DNA from: Gordius sp. MW1
Taxonomy: Eukaryota > Nematomorpha > Gordioida > Gordea > Gordiidae
Direction of reading: 5' to 3'
Assembly (NCBI GenBank): GCA_964036665.1
Contig: OZ038526.1
Location: forward strand, 24,986,001 to 25,050,000
DNA length: 64,000 nt
Shown here in pieces: positions 1 through 11,383 of this stretch (position 1 is its first letter; each line of letters starts with the position of its first letter). Below the pieces are notes generated by a model. That model was not told where the DNA came from. It did not search any database and saw only the letters and a list, made by a program, of their open reading frames with translations. A program made the translations under genes and the position numbers.

Positions 1-234
1 TAGTGTTTATATACTTAGGAATATAAAGATGGGTTTAAATATATGTAATAACGATATAATTAAAGTATATTATAATGTATGTAATATATAGCACATATTT
101 ATATATATAATATATTATATATATTGTATATATTTATTTATGTAATTAACTCTTTTTAATTTGATATTTTAGATCATATATCTTGTTTGTAAGTACTTTC
201 GTTATTATCGGTTTTCCACATTATGCGTCAGATT

Positions 235-392
235 CGATAATTTGCATAACACGGAGATGTTGATTTTTTGTTTTGATTAATAAATGGATCCATTCTTAGT
301 TTAGTATCATTATTCCAGTTTTATTATCATTCTTATTTAGTTTAATATTATTAGTAGATTATAAGTACAATAAAAACTTGGCTATCCTGACA
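235..392 (+). repeat. left LTR of the TRIM-like element
   Basis: 158 bp matching 1546-1703. It starts CGATAATTTGC (TG mutated to CG) and ends CCTGACA. It is AT-rich, with an AATAAA-like stretch near its middle. Confidence 0.7.
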
Positions 393-394
393 AA

Positions 395-407
395 TGGTGT
401 CGGAAGT
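395..407 (+). other. candidate primer-binding site
   Basis: TGGTGTCGGAAGT starts two bases after the left LTR, where the 3' CCA end of a primer tRNA would pair. The tRNA species was not identified. Confidence 0.45.
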
Positions 408-705
408 AAACAAACTTTGGGAAACATGAAAAGAAAACAGTTGAAGAACAACAAAAATATATGTGCAAACAAATGGCTTTGGGTATTGAACATAAAGAGG
501 AATTCCAAATGATGCAATAAAAAGTGAAACATTATTCTATGGAAATGATAAGACTTATGAGAGGATTATATGAATTCAGGAGGAGATCATTTTAGTAAAA
601 TCTCATGAGGTGGATGGGAGGAGAATTCCAGGAATAATAAAAATTCAGGTTATTAATTAATTATTCTAGGGAGAAGGGAGATCATTTCAGGATGTTAAAT
701 TCATT

Positions 706-899
706 ATTCTATGGATATGGGAAGATAGGAATGTGCCCCAAATAGAAATCTACATATGAATTTAACACTGACACTTTTCCAAATCCACACCCTTACAGCT
801 AGGAGAATATGAATTCAGGATTAAATTTATTATTCGAAGGAGATCATATCAGGAGGTTAATTCATGATTCTATGGATATGGGAAGATAGGAATGTGCCC
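706..899 (+). repeat. internal direct repeat
   Basis: A 33-bp stretch at 706-738 recurs at 867-899, 161 bp later (shared core GGATATGGGAAGATAGGAAT). The flanks resemble each other more loosely, suggesting an old tandem duplication inside the TRIM-like element. Confidence 0.7.
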
Positions 900-1545
900 T
901 AACGTAAAATAGAAAACTATATATGAATTTAACCCTCCCACTAGCTTCCCCAAAACCCACTTTTCCAGATCCACGTCCGCTGAGACTAGACCAATTTCAG
1001 GGTGGTAATAGGTAGAGAAATCCCTTAATGATGCCATGTATGGCTTGGGGCCCTGAAGTCTACCTCTCGGAGTCGAAATGGACGGACTATCGGTAGTAAA
1101 GGGGGAGTCGCAGGATCGGCCGACATCTTCTACCGACACCTGTAATCTTATGGGTGGTGGTGCAGTCCGGTCCCTGAAGTTGGTCAGGAAGTCTACAGCG
1201 GATGATGGGAAGGGTCAAGTCCAGAGTCCACGTTGCCGAGTCCATACACTAAAACCCTCCATATTTCCCCACTGACAATTTCCATCCCATCTCATCCTTA
1301 CAGTTAGCCCACTGCAAAGGTTATGGAATGTTACACATGGGGGACATAGTCAAAGAACAAAACCAAAGGGAGCCTTCATACCTTAAGGGGAAAGGTGTTA
1401 TGTTATTATTATGTTATATATGTGTTATATACGTGTGAGGTTATATATGATGTTATATATGTGTTGTATATCAGATTATATGATTGATATAATTATAGGA
1501 TTGAATATTGTAAGCCAAAAGCCGAGTTGGCAAGATAATTAGATG

Positions 1546-1703
1546 TGATAATTTGCATAACACGGAGATGTTGATTTTTTGTTTTGATTAATAAATGGAT
1601 CCATTCTTAGTTTAGTATCATTATTCCAGTTTTATTATCATTCTTATTTAGTTTAATATTATTAGTAGATTATAAGTACAATAAAAACTTGGCTATCCTG
1701 ACA
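1546..1703 (+). repeat. right LTR of the TRIM-like element
   Basis: 158 bp running from TGATAATTTGC to CCTGACA. It is identical to the left LTR apart from the first base. Confidence 0.7.
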
Positions 1704-2247
1704 ATTACCCTTGTAAATTGGTGTTTTGAGATATTGGTCTAATTCCAATAAACACGGATCACCTTAAAATGAAAATTAATATTAGCTAAGTAAATATACC
1801 TTGGATGATGTTTGTATCAATAGTTCCAGCCATTGAATCCACTGTTTCATTGTATGTATCCCCTATATTATGTTTCTTTGTTTTCGTAAGTTGTTTCACA
1901 GGTAATGGCTCGTCGTTCTCTTAATAATTAATTTAGAAGTACTATACCTTACCTGGCAAAATCATTACTTTCAATATCCTTATTTGCTCTAACTAACCGT
2001 GATCTATACACAACAGATCCAGGCAAGAAAAGATTTTTAAATCTTGGATCCAAAATTGTTGCTATGACAAAATTGTCATTTTGGTATATGTAGGAAAACC
2101 TAATTATAAAAAAGCTATTACAACTCCTTGGTAAATATATAAATTACCTTTCAAATAATTCATTTGTCATGGTTGACACATATCAGAAATATTATCATAT
2201 GGATATACAGCTCTAACAAATATAATAGTTGTAAAAAAAGTTTCAAG

Positions 2248-2308
2248 TATCGGTATCGGTACCGATACCGATATCGTTAAAAATCGTGATATCGGTGCAG
2301 CCCTAATT
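2248..2308 (+). mobile_element. hAT-like terminal fragment with a 26-bp perfect palindrome
   Basis: Positions 2248-2273 form a perfect palindrome (half-site TATCGGTATCGGT). It is followed by ATATCGGTGCAGCCCTA ending at 2308. Ends of the form TAGGGCTGCAC read inward with CGATA repeats are typical of one hAT-like family. No matching left end was found, so this is a solo end. Confidence 0.45.
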
Positions 2309-2478
2309 AACAGTCTAAGGCAAAATAATAATTGATATAAGCGTTGTGAAAGTCCGCTAGATGGCGCCAACCAAATTAAAAAAACATGCTTCCCGCTGTC
2401 GCAGGTTGATAAAAAGTATCTATAAACCATCTACAATGCTAAGGCAATAATGTTTATGTGACTAGGAATTAAAGAACT

Positions 2479-2564
2479 GACCAAAAACCTTTGGTCTACT
2501 ATTTATCTTGGTCGACTAAAACCAAATATCGACCAAACAAAACCCAGCGGTTTTACAACATTAT
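2479..2564 (+). mobile_element. MITE half, GTCGACCAAACAAAACCCAGC family
   Basis: The right half of the palindromic MITE found complete at 13845-14004 and 14318-14450. The end CGGTTTTACAACATTA is recognisable. The left half is missing. Confidence 0.6.
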
Positions 2565-4199
2565 GAATCATTTGTAGAAGTGATAAGCTTGTTACTATTT
2601 CGGATTTTATATAATAATCTTAATACAATTTTAAGTCTCCATTATCTAATAACAAAAACTAACAAAAAATAATATACCCTTAAGACTAACAACTCCTTTT
2701 GTCAAACTCTCTTCTTTTATATTAATTTGCGATATTAAAAGAAGCAAATACGTTGCTTGAGAAGTATTAGTTTTTCAATAATTAATACCCTTTACTATAC
2801 ATTCGAACAATAGTCAAAATTATTTTAACTTAATCATATTAATAAAAATGCTTAGTGCTCAACTAGGCAGTGGGCCTAACAAGGAATCTAAGTATAGGGG
2901 AAAAGCTTGTAAAGATTATGAGAGCTTTTTATTGTTACCATCCTATATACTTGAAAATAGAATGATTTGAATTTATCGCTGCCCTTCTTTGTACATTAGG
3001 CTAAGCATATTTAAACTAGCTATCATATGGACAACAAATATAATGGCAAAATACCGTAGCTATTACTATATATATATAGATATCTTAATATGAACATGTC
3101 AATTTATAATTACCTTGATTTGTTTAAGTTTTTTTAAGTTTTACAGTTGTAATTTGGAATTTTGTTCTTGTTTACATACTTTATTTCATTAAAACGACAT
3201 ATTAAAATGCTTTTAACAAAAATTTGCTGACGAATAACATGTTATTTTATTCTATCTATATATGGACATCTGTATTCATAGATATTTGACCGTTTAAATT
3301 AAGAGTCATTTATATATAATAGATCAATGTACACCTATAAAATTATAATCAATATTTATTATAGATCAAGGTCAACCATGTCCAGTCTGTTATTAGATCA
3401 TCCAAAATCCTAGCTCTATGACAAATTGAAAATTATTTAATACGCTGTGTTGAAAGCGAAACTGTATCTTTCTACTTAAAAAAATAAATTGCATATTAAA
3501 ATGATTCAACATTCTTTTAATAAAGCTGGTTATTTTTAACTTTAATAAGTTCTGCTATTCAAAAAAGGTTTTTAAGACTTTTATCTAAAAATTACTAATT
3601 TATGCGGGATATTATATTATATGTATTGATTTGTAAAACATTCACCATATAACTTTTTTACAATATATGAACCTGTGCCTAGTTTTAATGTATACTGTTC
3701 TTTTACCTTACAAAACTCGTCCATACTCTATACAAACGTAGCAGCACATTTGCTATTTAAAGGAGGAGAAGAAGGGGGATAAAATATCTTTTACATAAAC
3801 ATAAGGTTTTATAAAAATTAAAGTTGGACAGGACAATCAAAGCAAATCCATAATCACAGCAATTAATAGCTATGATGATTTATAACTAAGCTAGGTTTCT
3901 GGCATTTCCCCTTCCCCTTTCATTAAAATACTGTAAATATTTGTTTTTAAATCCCTTAGCTCTAAATAATATATTGAATAAATAGATATGGTTAATAAAA
4001 TATTAAAAACTTATTAGTCAAAATATATTTTATCATCAATGATAGCTGATAAAAAGTGTATTTAATGCTTTCACTCATTAATAGCAGAATAAACAACAGC
4101 ACCTTAGAATATAAATTTATTCAGTTATAGTTGTAATTCCTTAAATATATTAGTCAATTCAATATATCTAACAACAACGAAAGCTGTTTTTTGAAATGT

Positions 4200-5820
4200 A
4201 ACTGATTAGCCTTGTATGTGCAAATAGAATCGCGCGAAGGTAAACATTTTCATAATGCATGTATTATTCCTTCAATTTTTTTTGTTTTTTGCTTTTTTTC
4301 GCATGGAATTCATTTTATATTTATGAATATGATTGACGCGCATGTGATTGTCAATCGCTATCCGTCATTGTCCTTGATTGATCAGCTGGTATCTGACAGT
4401 GCGATAATAGAGCGCCGAAGGTGTGTGATTCCGGTGCTGTGGGGCGCTATTGCGGTTCTGGAAAATTCTGTCGGTACCTGCTGGTGGACAAGATGACGCG
4501 ATGGTACGTAACGGGAACAATACGTGTTCGACGAGGTTTCGGATATTAATGAATTTTTGCATAAGCGCACGTGTAACCCGGAAGCGAATTAATGAGATCA
4601 TTTACGACGTTAATCGTCGGTACATTTCGGGTGTACCGCCTACGGGTGCGGCGTTTCTGACGCGTTTGTTTAATTAATTCGGAGGCATAATGCCTGTTAT
4701 GACCTGTTTTCTTGGCTTAATGCCGCATCACCTTTAATTAGGTTTGATGAGGTCGAGTTTCCTGGGTGGGCAAATTGCCCGTGCGCATGATTGATTGATT
4801 TGTTGGAGTTAATTACCTCGCATGTACGAAGGGAAGTTAATACCATAGTTGTCAGGTCCAAGATTACCGTTATGGAGTTCTAGCTCCCAGGTGATTATGG
4901 TAGGCGGAGTTGCATTTTATGCGAGATACGCCTGTGACACTTTTTACACTTAGTAATTTTGCTGGTGCCTATGTCGGCGCCGATAGCTGATGTGTGGTAT
5001 AGCGACGTCACCTATAATTATACGGAAATATCGTACGCTTTGTGTCGAGAGGCTAGCAGCTCTTATGGAAAAGCGGCCTAAACGACTTAGAGTGGCGCAG
5101 ATGTTTCTGTCTCACTCTTTTGGGGGAAAATCATCAAAAAAATTATTTTGGGTTGCGTTAACAAAAACAATTGGGTGAAGTATCCTATCCCGAACCCAAC
5201 GACGTCCGGATACATTGACAAAAGTTCCCCCCCCCTAGCAAGCTTGAAGGGTATGGTGCGATTCAATTTTTTATGGTCAACGATGACATCAGATCGAGAA
5301 GACCGATTGGAAGGCCGAAGCCGAAAACGATCTTGCAGACGTTCAGCAATACAGTTCGATTCATACGTCCGAACAATGGACAGCGGTCAAAAAAATCAAA
5401 TCTGACGACCGTGCTTAGAAGTCAACAATCAGGTCGGAGGAGGTTATCTTGAAGGGTATGGTGTTGTGGTTGCGCGCAAGCGCAACGCAACCACAGTCTA
5501 TTATACACAATCTCTTATTGCGGTACAGTGACTCCCATTGTTGTGTAGTCTACCATACATGTTCCCCCCCCCCCTCATCTATCTCCTCGATTAATTATAG
5601 TGATATGCTAACACGAGTATTTCCCTCATAATCTCTCTCGTATTGATTTGTTAGACGCGTAGTCATACATACGCGTATGGCCATGTTGTGATCACGTGTC
5701 TGCACACATATATCTCCATCCGCGTTTCTTTTGTTCTAAGAATAAATTCAATCTTTTCTGACTGATTATTCCTTCAATCGCTTACCATCGCGCGTGATAT
5801 TCTTGTGGGCAACATATTAA
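4200..5820. other. GC-elevated island of unknown origin
   Basis: Base composition is visibly more balanced than in the flanks, with CpG-containing words throughout (for example GGCGCCGATAG near 4977). Several short open frames occur: 4212-4496, 4450-4677, 4990-5178 and 5148-5405. None is long or matches a family I recognise. Frame changes within the stretch look like a decayed coding region. It also holds a 16-bp direct repeat (CTTGAAGGGTATGGTG at 5245 and 5447) and a strong hairpin. It could be a relic of a mobile element or of integrated foreign DNA. I assign no function. Confidence 0.4.
5465..5495. repeat. 10-bp-stem hairpin
   Basis: TGTGGTTGCG (5465-5474) pairs perfectly with CGCAACCACA (5486-5495) around an 11-nt loop. 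The left arm also overlaps the palindrome TTGCGCGCAA. It lies just after the second copy of the 16-bp direct repeat. Confidence 0.75.
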
Positions 5821-6432
5821 TTAAGTCGTGTAATAATTTGAATAAAATGAAATAAATTGGAATTCTAAAGATGATTATAATCCTAATATATAAGGTAAGA
5901 CTTAAAGACCATAATAATTGAGTAACGAAGAATAAATACAAATAACGTAACCATAATGTAATAATAAGCTAAATAATAATCCTATCCTTTGTTTTATCTT
6001 TCTAACACTTCATAAATGTGATTAGGGATATTTGGCTTACGATTTTATGAATGTTTTATTCAAACAGATATAAATGGACCCTTTGTTGTTTGTAGAACCT
6101 TGTATATCTAAAACGATAAATGGTTTAATTAGCTAGGTGTGTATTATTTTTCATTTTTAAAGTTTTTTGTATGGGAGGAAGGAGAGTTGAGAGTTGCTAA
6201 AATAACAAATTTTATTATGGATAAAAGAAAGGAGAAAGGAGAAAGGAAAATTTATATTTGAACTGGTTTAATGTTTCCAAACCCATTATTTAATAAAAAA
6301 AAAGCCCCCAACACCCCGCCGAGGGTCCGACTATATATACATTTTTGATCTAAATGTTAGCTAGCCACACCAGCAAAATTTCACACAAGAAAAGCTAAAA
6401 GCTAAAGAAATTATCAAAAGAAATTTATATCT
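5821..6432. other. AT-rich stretch, nothing recognised
   Basis: AT-rich sequence with homopolymer runs. No coding, RNA or repeat structure could be supported. Confidence 0.5.
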
Positions 6433-7259
6433 ATGGGCGTAGCCAGGGGGGGGGGGTGGTAACAAAAAAAATTCAATGCAAAAACACTTAAAATTAAAAA
6501 AAAAAAATTATGTTTTGCCCACCCTAATTGAACTTAAAACGATTTCGCCCCCCCCCCCCCCCCTAATAGAGACCTGCACGGCCCGGCCCGGCCCGCGGAC
6601 GGGCCCAAAAGCCCGGCCCGCGGGCCGGGCCGGGCTTTAGGTTTAAAAAAAATAAACGGGCCGGGCCTGGACGGGCCGTTCAATTCCCTAACGGGCTCGG
6701 GCCGGGCCTAGATTAAACTGAGGCCCGCTAAAAGCCCGTTGCAAAATAGTTTAATTTTTTATTATGAAATATAAAGTAAAAACAAAAATGTGTTAAACTT
6801 TTTATTATTTTTTTTCTATTGATTTTTGTCTAATTGACAATGAAAATACATATGAATTTCCTTCTTTATTCATTCATTTACCAAAATACCGCGCGATTCA
6901 AATTTCAAATAGAGAAGTTTTCACTAGGTGTAGAGGTACTATATACAGGAATAAACTACATTATCCTTCTAGTTACAAACTTAAGAGTAAGTTAATAAAA
7001 TTTGAAGATTAATATTTTGAATAATTGATTTATTTTAATAAAAAAATTAAAATCCAACAGAAATTAGCAAACTAAAAAATTTTGTATACAGGCCCGGGCC
7101 GGGCTCGGGCTTTGCAATTAATTAGCGGGCCCGGGCCTATCTCCTTTAATTTTTACGGGCCCGGGCCGGGCCCGGGCTTTGAAATTGATTAGCTGGCCGG
7201 GCCGACTACCTAAACAGGCCCGTTGCAGGTCTCTAAATCCAAAAACTGGCTACGCCCAT
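6433..7259 (+). mobile_element. GGGCGTAGCC MITE split by a nested element
   Basis: It begins ATGGGCGTAGCCAGG and ends CTGGCTACGCCCAT, the inverted ends of the palindromic MITE family also seen at 9548, 16343, 20174 and 21819. A 669-bp hAT-like element sits inside, so this MITE is the older of the two. Confidence 0.75.
6567..7235 (+). mobile_element. hAT-like element with CGGGCC-rich ends
   Basis: The left end TAGAGACCTGCACGG and the right end CCGTTGCAGGTCTCTA are inverted copies. Both are followed inward by repeated CCGGGC blocks. The AT-rich centre has no transposase frame, so it is non-autonomous. The same termini bound the 10-kb element at 36205-46204, which has a clear 8-bp duplication. 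Here the duplication is not evident, perhaps because it lies in the C-run of the host MITE. Confidence 0.7.
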
Positions 7260-8090
7260 TATATAAAGGTAAAAGTTAGCTGACCATACCAAAAAAACAC
7301 AAAGTCATTATTTATTTTCAGGCAAAAAAAAATTATTTTATGCGTGGAATATGTTTATTTGAAGAGTTAATTTAATTTTGTTAAAAAAACATTTTAGTAT
7401 ATGAATAAAGTTTATTAAATTAGATTTTTTAAGGATGTTGTTAAAGTGCTCAGTAAGAAATTCAAAAATGCACAGTAAAATTTGCTCACTAATTTATTTA
7501 GGTACGCAGTATATTAATTAACAATGCACAGTTAATTAACAATATTGCTCAGTACTTTAATAAAATTGCTTAATAATCCGAATTGATAATTAATTTTAGA
7601 GCATTGCTCAGTACACAGCTTGGTAGTTTCAATACAACTGATCGTATTATTATTTTAAAAATGCCTAATAATCCTTTATAAGGAAGGTGTTCAGTAAACT
7701 TTAGATGATTAATTAGAAAAATACTCACTTCATAATTCAATAAGTAGATTAAATTGTCATTGATTTAATGTTAGAGAACAAATTATTGTGCCCAGCTAAT
7801 TTTCGCACAGTAGAAAATTCAGATGCACAGTAAAATAATCGAATGCTCAGTAAAATATCAGATGCACGGTACAATAATTAAATGATTAATAAAAAATTAA
7901 TATTCAGATAAATAATTTTTTTTGCAGTGTTAAATTCGTTTGTTCAGTTATTTATTACGCTGCTGTTCAAAAAATATTATCATTTTTGCCAAGTTACTAA
8001 ATAAAATATTAAGAGGGAGCACGCAAACTATGTTGTAGAAGCCTAAGACGTAGCTTTGGATTAATGATGCTCTTGAGAAATTGTATATTA

Positions 8091-8351
8091 ATAACAAAAA
8101 AAATTTAAATTATACTACCTTTTGGCGCTACTTTCAAATTTACTTGATGAACTTGGATTCTACATTTTCAAGTTATCAGATTCTTGAACCTTATGAATCT
8201 GACATTGAAGAAGTTTTTAAAATAACAAAAAAATTTTAAATTATACTACCTTTTGGCGCTACTTTCAAATTTACTTGATGAACATGGATTCTACATTTTC
8301 AAGTTATCAGATTCTTGAACCTTATGAATCTGACATTGAAGAAGTTTTTAA
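8091..8351 (+). repeat. 131-bp tandem duplication
   Basis: 8091-8221 is repeated almost exactly at 8222-8351 (shared words include CTACCTTTTGGCGCTACTTT). The second copy leads into an open frame, so the duplication may cover the 5' end of the element's gene. Confidence 0.85.
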
Positions 8352-8415
8352 GGACAAAATACCAAATGAATTCAAGGGTAGCCGTACTAATAATTGGGAA
8401 AAAGTTTGTTCATAA
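8278..8415 (+). pseudogene. short ORF, possible exon of the element's protein
   Basis: A 45-codon frame from ATG at 8278. It is acidic and non-repetitive in composition (it includes YQILEPYESDIEEVFKDK) and ends at a TAA. The first part is duplicated upstream. Composition suggests real former coding sequence of the surrounding element. No family is recognised. Confidence 0.35.
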
Positions 8416-8682
8416 ACTAATGATATAGCTAGCTGATAAATTATACAAGAATTTTTTTTTAGGATATAAATACATAACAGTTGTCTTAAGGCACTAAGGA
8501 CTTTGAAAAAGCCTCAAATTTATTCATGGAAAAATGGTCATTTAGGCCGTAAAGTTTTGCCAATATTTTTATAAAGAATGAATTTATTAAAATAATACAT
8601 GGTATGAAGGATATGGGCATTATTTCTTTAGTACATATAATGCCTGGGAATTAACTAATCGTTTATTAAAAGCTGATATACA

Positions 8683-9015
8683 TTGGGGGAACGGATGCTA
8701 TTCAGTAGGTTCAAAGAGATAGCAATTGACTTGATCAAAACATGGTCATGCGAGTACAAAATTCAAAAATATACACCACCAACTATTAATTTAAATTTAT
8801 GGACTCAGAGCTACCAATTCACTAATTTAATGGCAATTGCCCATCGAAAAAACAACTTGGTTACCGAATATTGTGTGCCATCAGTCAGAGGGATTATAAA
8901 TGAAAAACACATTAGCAATGTCAAGAATCTAAACTTCAAAACATATGATAAATTTAAGACACAGAATTATAAGCTATGGCTTGTCAATTACCCAATGATT
9001 CCACAAAATGGTTAA
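8683..9015 (+). pseudogene. 110-codon ORF of unknown family inside the element
   Basis: An open frame of 110 codons, probably the surviving part of a longer transposon protein because no start context or upstream frame supports it as complete. It contains TPPTINLNLW and HRKNN segments and is basic overall. It lies between the inverted subterminal arrays, where a transposase would be expected. I do not recognise the family, and no DDE residues can be assigned. Confidence 0.35.
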
Positions 9016-9547
9016 AGTTTATTTGCAAGCATCAATTAAATTAAAACTTTGCATACCTCCCAAAGAAGCTAAGTGTGTGCCTGCCTATAGGGCAAAAAAA
9101 AGAGGGGCAGACGCCTAAATACCAAATCAGCCTTCAATGTTTAATAATAATAGTAAGTTTAAATATGTACCTTGATTATGAAATATTTTAGGCTTGCAGT
9201 GGCTCCAGCAAAAAATGTTCACTAGGTATTCGTTTTTAAAATCATTGATGTTTATATCCTCAGCAAAAAATGTTTATTATGTATTTGTATTTAAAATAAA
9301 TTATGTTTCCAATAAAAACTTCAATAATTCATGTAACATATATCAAACTTTAGATTTTAATTTATCAAATAGGCATATTAAAATTAAGAGGAAGGGCAAT
9401 ATATTATCAGGCATCCAATCAATTTGTTTTAGCTAAAAATTTATAAGTTCATCAATTTCCTGACCAACTCATTTTTTAATAATAATGTAATATTTAAAAC
9501 ATTAAATCAATGACAATTTCATTATTATTTATTGAATATAAACTGAT

Positions 9548-9669
9548 ATGGGCGTCGTTTAAAAGTTCAATTGGGAGGGGGGGGGGGGCAAAACGTAATT
9601 TTTAAGGGTTATTGCATTGAAGTTTTTTTTATTTATTTAGGGGGGCGCCCCCCCCCCGGCTACGCCCAT
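9548..9669. mobile_element. GGGCGTAGCC-family MITE
   Basis: ATGGGCG at the left and GGCTACGCCCATG at the right bracket about 120 bp containing G-runs and C-runs that can pair as one long hairpin. It is inserted in the subterminal-repeat element. Confidence 0.65.
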
Positions 9670-10449
9670 GTAAACTGATTATTTATTTTAATTAAGCCTA
9701 AAAAGTTTACTGAACACTTTATAAAGAATTACTAAGCATTTTTTTAATATTAGTAATTTCAAGCGATCAATTCTATTGAACAATAAGCTGTGTTTTAATT
9801 ACTAAGCAATGATCTAAAATTACTTATCATTTCGAATTATAAAGCAATTCTATTAAATTACTGAGGTACTAAGCAGTGTTATTGAATTACTGAGCAATGC
9901 TTTGCTATAAAATTAATGAGAAATGTTATACAATTACTAAGCAATGCTATATAATTAGCAATTTTATTAAATTACTGAGAAAATTATTGTTAATCAATTG
10001 TGCATTTTCAAACAATATACTTACTGCTCTCTTAAATAAATTACTGAGCACATTTTACTGTGCATTTCTGAATTTCTTACTGTCCACTTAAATAATATAA
10101 TATTTATTTAGAAGTAGCGCCAAAAAATAATATAATTTGAAAAAAAATTTTTTGTTAGCATAAGTAATTCAAAGAAATTTTTAGGCTTCTACAATTTAGC
10201 TTCCAATTTTAAAATCTCTCTTAAATCCTAATTTTATTTTGTAAATAATTCTAAGTAACTTGGTAAAAATGATAAAATTTATTGAACAGCATCGTAATAA
10301 ATAACTGAACAAACGAATTTAATACTGTACAAAAAATTATTTTACTGAATATTAATTATTTTACTGAGCATTTAATTATTTTACTGTGCAAATTTGACAA
10401 ATTTACGTAAGAAAAATAATTATGCAATTTTTTCAAAGTTAAAATTTAC

Positions 10450-11185
10450 AATTTTCTCTGCCATGACATCCCTCCCAAACCCGCACCTCCAGGAGGCTCT
10501 CCACATGTGGGACTGGACAAGCTCGAGTCAGCCGATCGACCAATGGCGCAAAAGGAATGAGACCTTCTCTTGATAGCACGTTCAGTAGCTTATCTTTCTT
10601 AGAACGAACTGTCTCAGGGAAAACTCCAATTCAATTAGGCCTCTTCCAAGAGGGTTACGAATGGCTCGAAGCAATCCCGAGCAGGAATTTGCTACATATG
10701 TCTGGGGAGGAGTTACGCATTGCCATAGGCCTCCGTATCGGCTGTGACATCGTATCCCCTTTCGTATGTGACCTTTGAAAACAGCCCGTCCAACCCAATG
10801 GTCACCATCCTCTCGATTGCAAATACAACAAAGGCCGCAACCCCAGGCACACGGCGTTTATTATCGGTCGGTACCTTAGGAAGGCTGGCTACCCAAACAC
10901 CTTGGAGCACGTCGGCCTTAGCACAAAAGAGGGGAAAAGACCAGACGGCTCACACTCATTCCATAGTCCCGTGGACTGAATCTTACTTGGGACTTCACCA
11001 CGGTCGACATATTTGCCCCATACAACCCCTCTCCCGACATTATAGTCAATGCAGAGAATGGGAAGACAACCAAATATTCCTCCCTCGCGGACACAATATT
11101 CATTCCCGTAATGGCAACCACAATTGGAAATTTAAGCACTGAGGTTTTCGCTCTCTTGAAACAGATTGGCCTCATTATATTTTAA
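10450..11185 (+). pseudogene. C-terminal remnant of a retroelement reverse-transcriptase protein
   Basis: Translated pieces in shifting frames read GYEWLEAIPS, IAIGLRIG, HPLDCKYNKG, HTAFIIGRYLRKAGYPNTLE, GLSTKEGKRPDG and STEVFALLKQIGL. The order and motifs match the region downstream of the RT domain in a widespread animal retroelement protein family. The minus-strand copy at 48620-50740 has the same segments (GHEWLEAYPS, YSIALRLG, AFKKANSPLS). Stops and frameshifts (for example after VCDL) make it non-functional. The RT core itself is absent. Confidence 0.7.
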
Positions 11186-11383
11186 AGAGTATACCTTTTA
11201 AGCAAAAGATCACAATGGAAATGGTTAAATCCAACACGACATCCCTACAGGGATCAATGCCATCCGTTTAGTTTTAGCGCATTATAGTTTTTTAATCGTG
11301 AATACAATTCTTTATACCATCCAAATAATTAATATAATACATAATAATAACTAATTAACTTAATAAAACTAATGAGGAAAACA

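Larger units (their letters stand above)
235..1703 (+). mobile_element. TRIM-like miniature LTR retroelement
   Basis: Two direct repeats of 158 bp bound a 1.15-kb interior. They are identical except for the first base (C in the left copy, T in the right), so the right copy starts TG and both end CA. Two bases after the left repeat, at 395-407, lies TGGTGTCGGAAGT. It starts with TGG like a tRNA primer-binding site. The interior has no gag-pol open frame; the short frames at 870-1275 look incidental. This layout (LTR, PBS, short non-coding interior, LTR) is that of a terminal-repeat retrotransposon in miniature. The near-identity of the LTRs implies recent insertion. I see no clean target duplication and no strong polypurine tract before the right LTR. 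A segmental direct repeat is the alternative. Confidence 0.7.
1704..4200. other. AT-rich intergenic DNA with repeat fragments
   Basis: No gene is supportable here. The stretch holds a hAT-like terminal fragment with a long palindrome near 2.25 kb and a MITE half near 2.5 kb. The rest is AT-rich sequence without readable coding signal. Confidence 0.6.
7436..10400. mobile_element. element with inverted subterminal repeat arrays
   Basis: About 600 bp on the left (7436-8030) carries many spaced copies of TGCTCAGTAAAATTA-like units. About 680 bp on the right (9720-10400) carries the same units in reverse (TTACTGAGCA). Between them are a 131-bp duplication, short open frames and a MITE. Clustered short motifs in opposite orientation at two ends are typical of transposase-binding subterminal regions of DNA transposons. 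Exact ends, target duplication and superfamily are not determinable. A smaller example lies at 53640-54500. Confidence 0.5.

Noticed and set aside
5148..5405. 85-codon ORF as a real gene
   Set aside because: Basic, repeat-poor composition but no homology, splice support or conserved motif. Kept only as part of the unexplained GC-elevated island.
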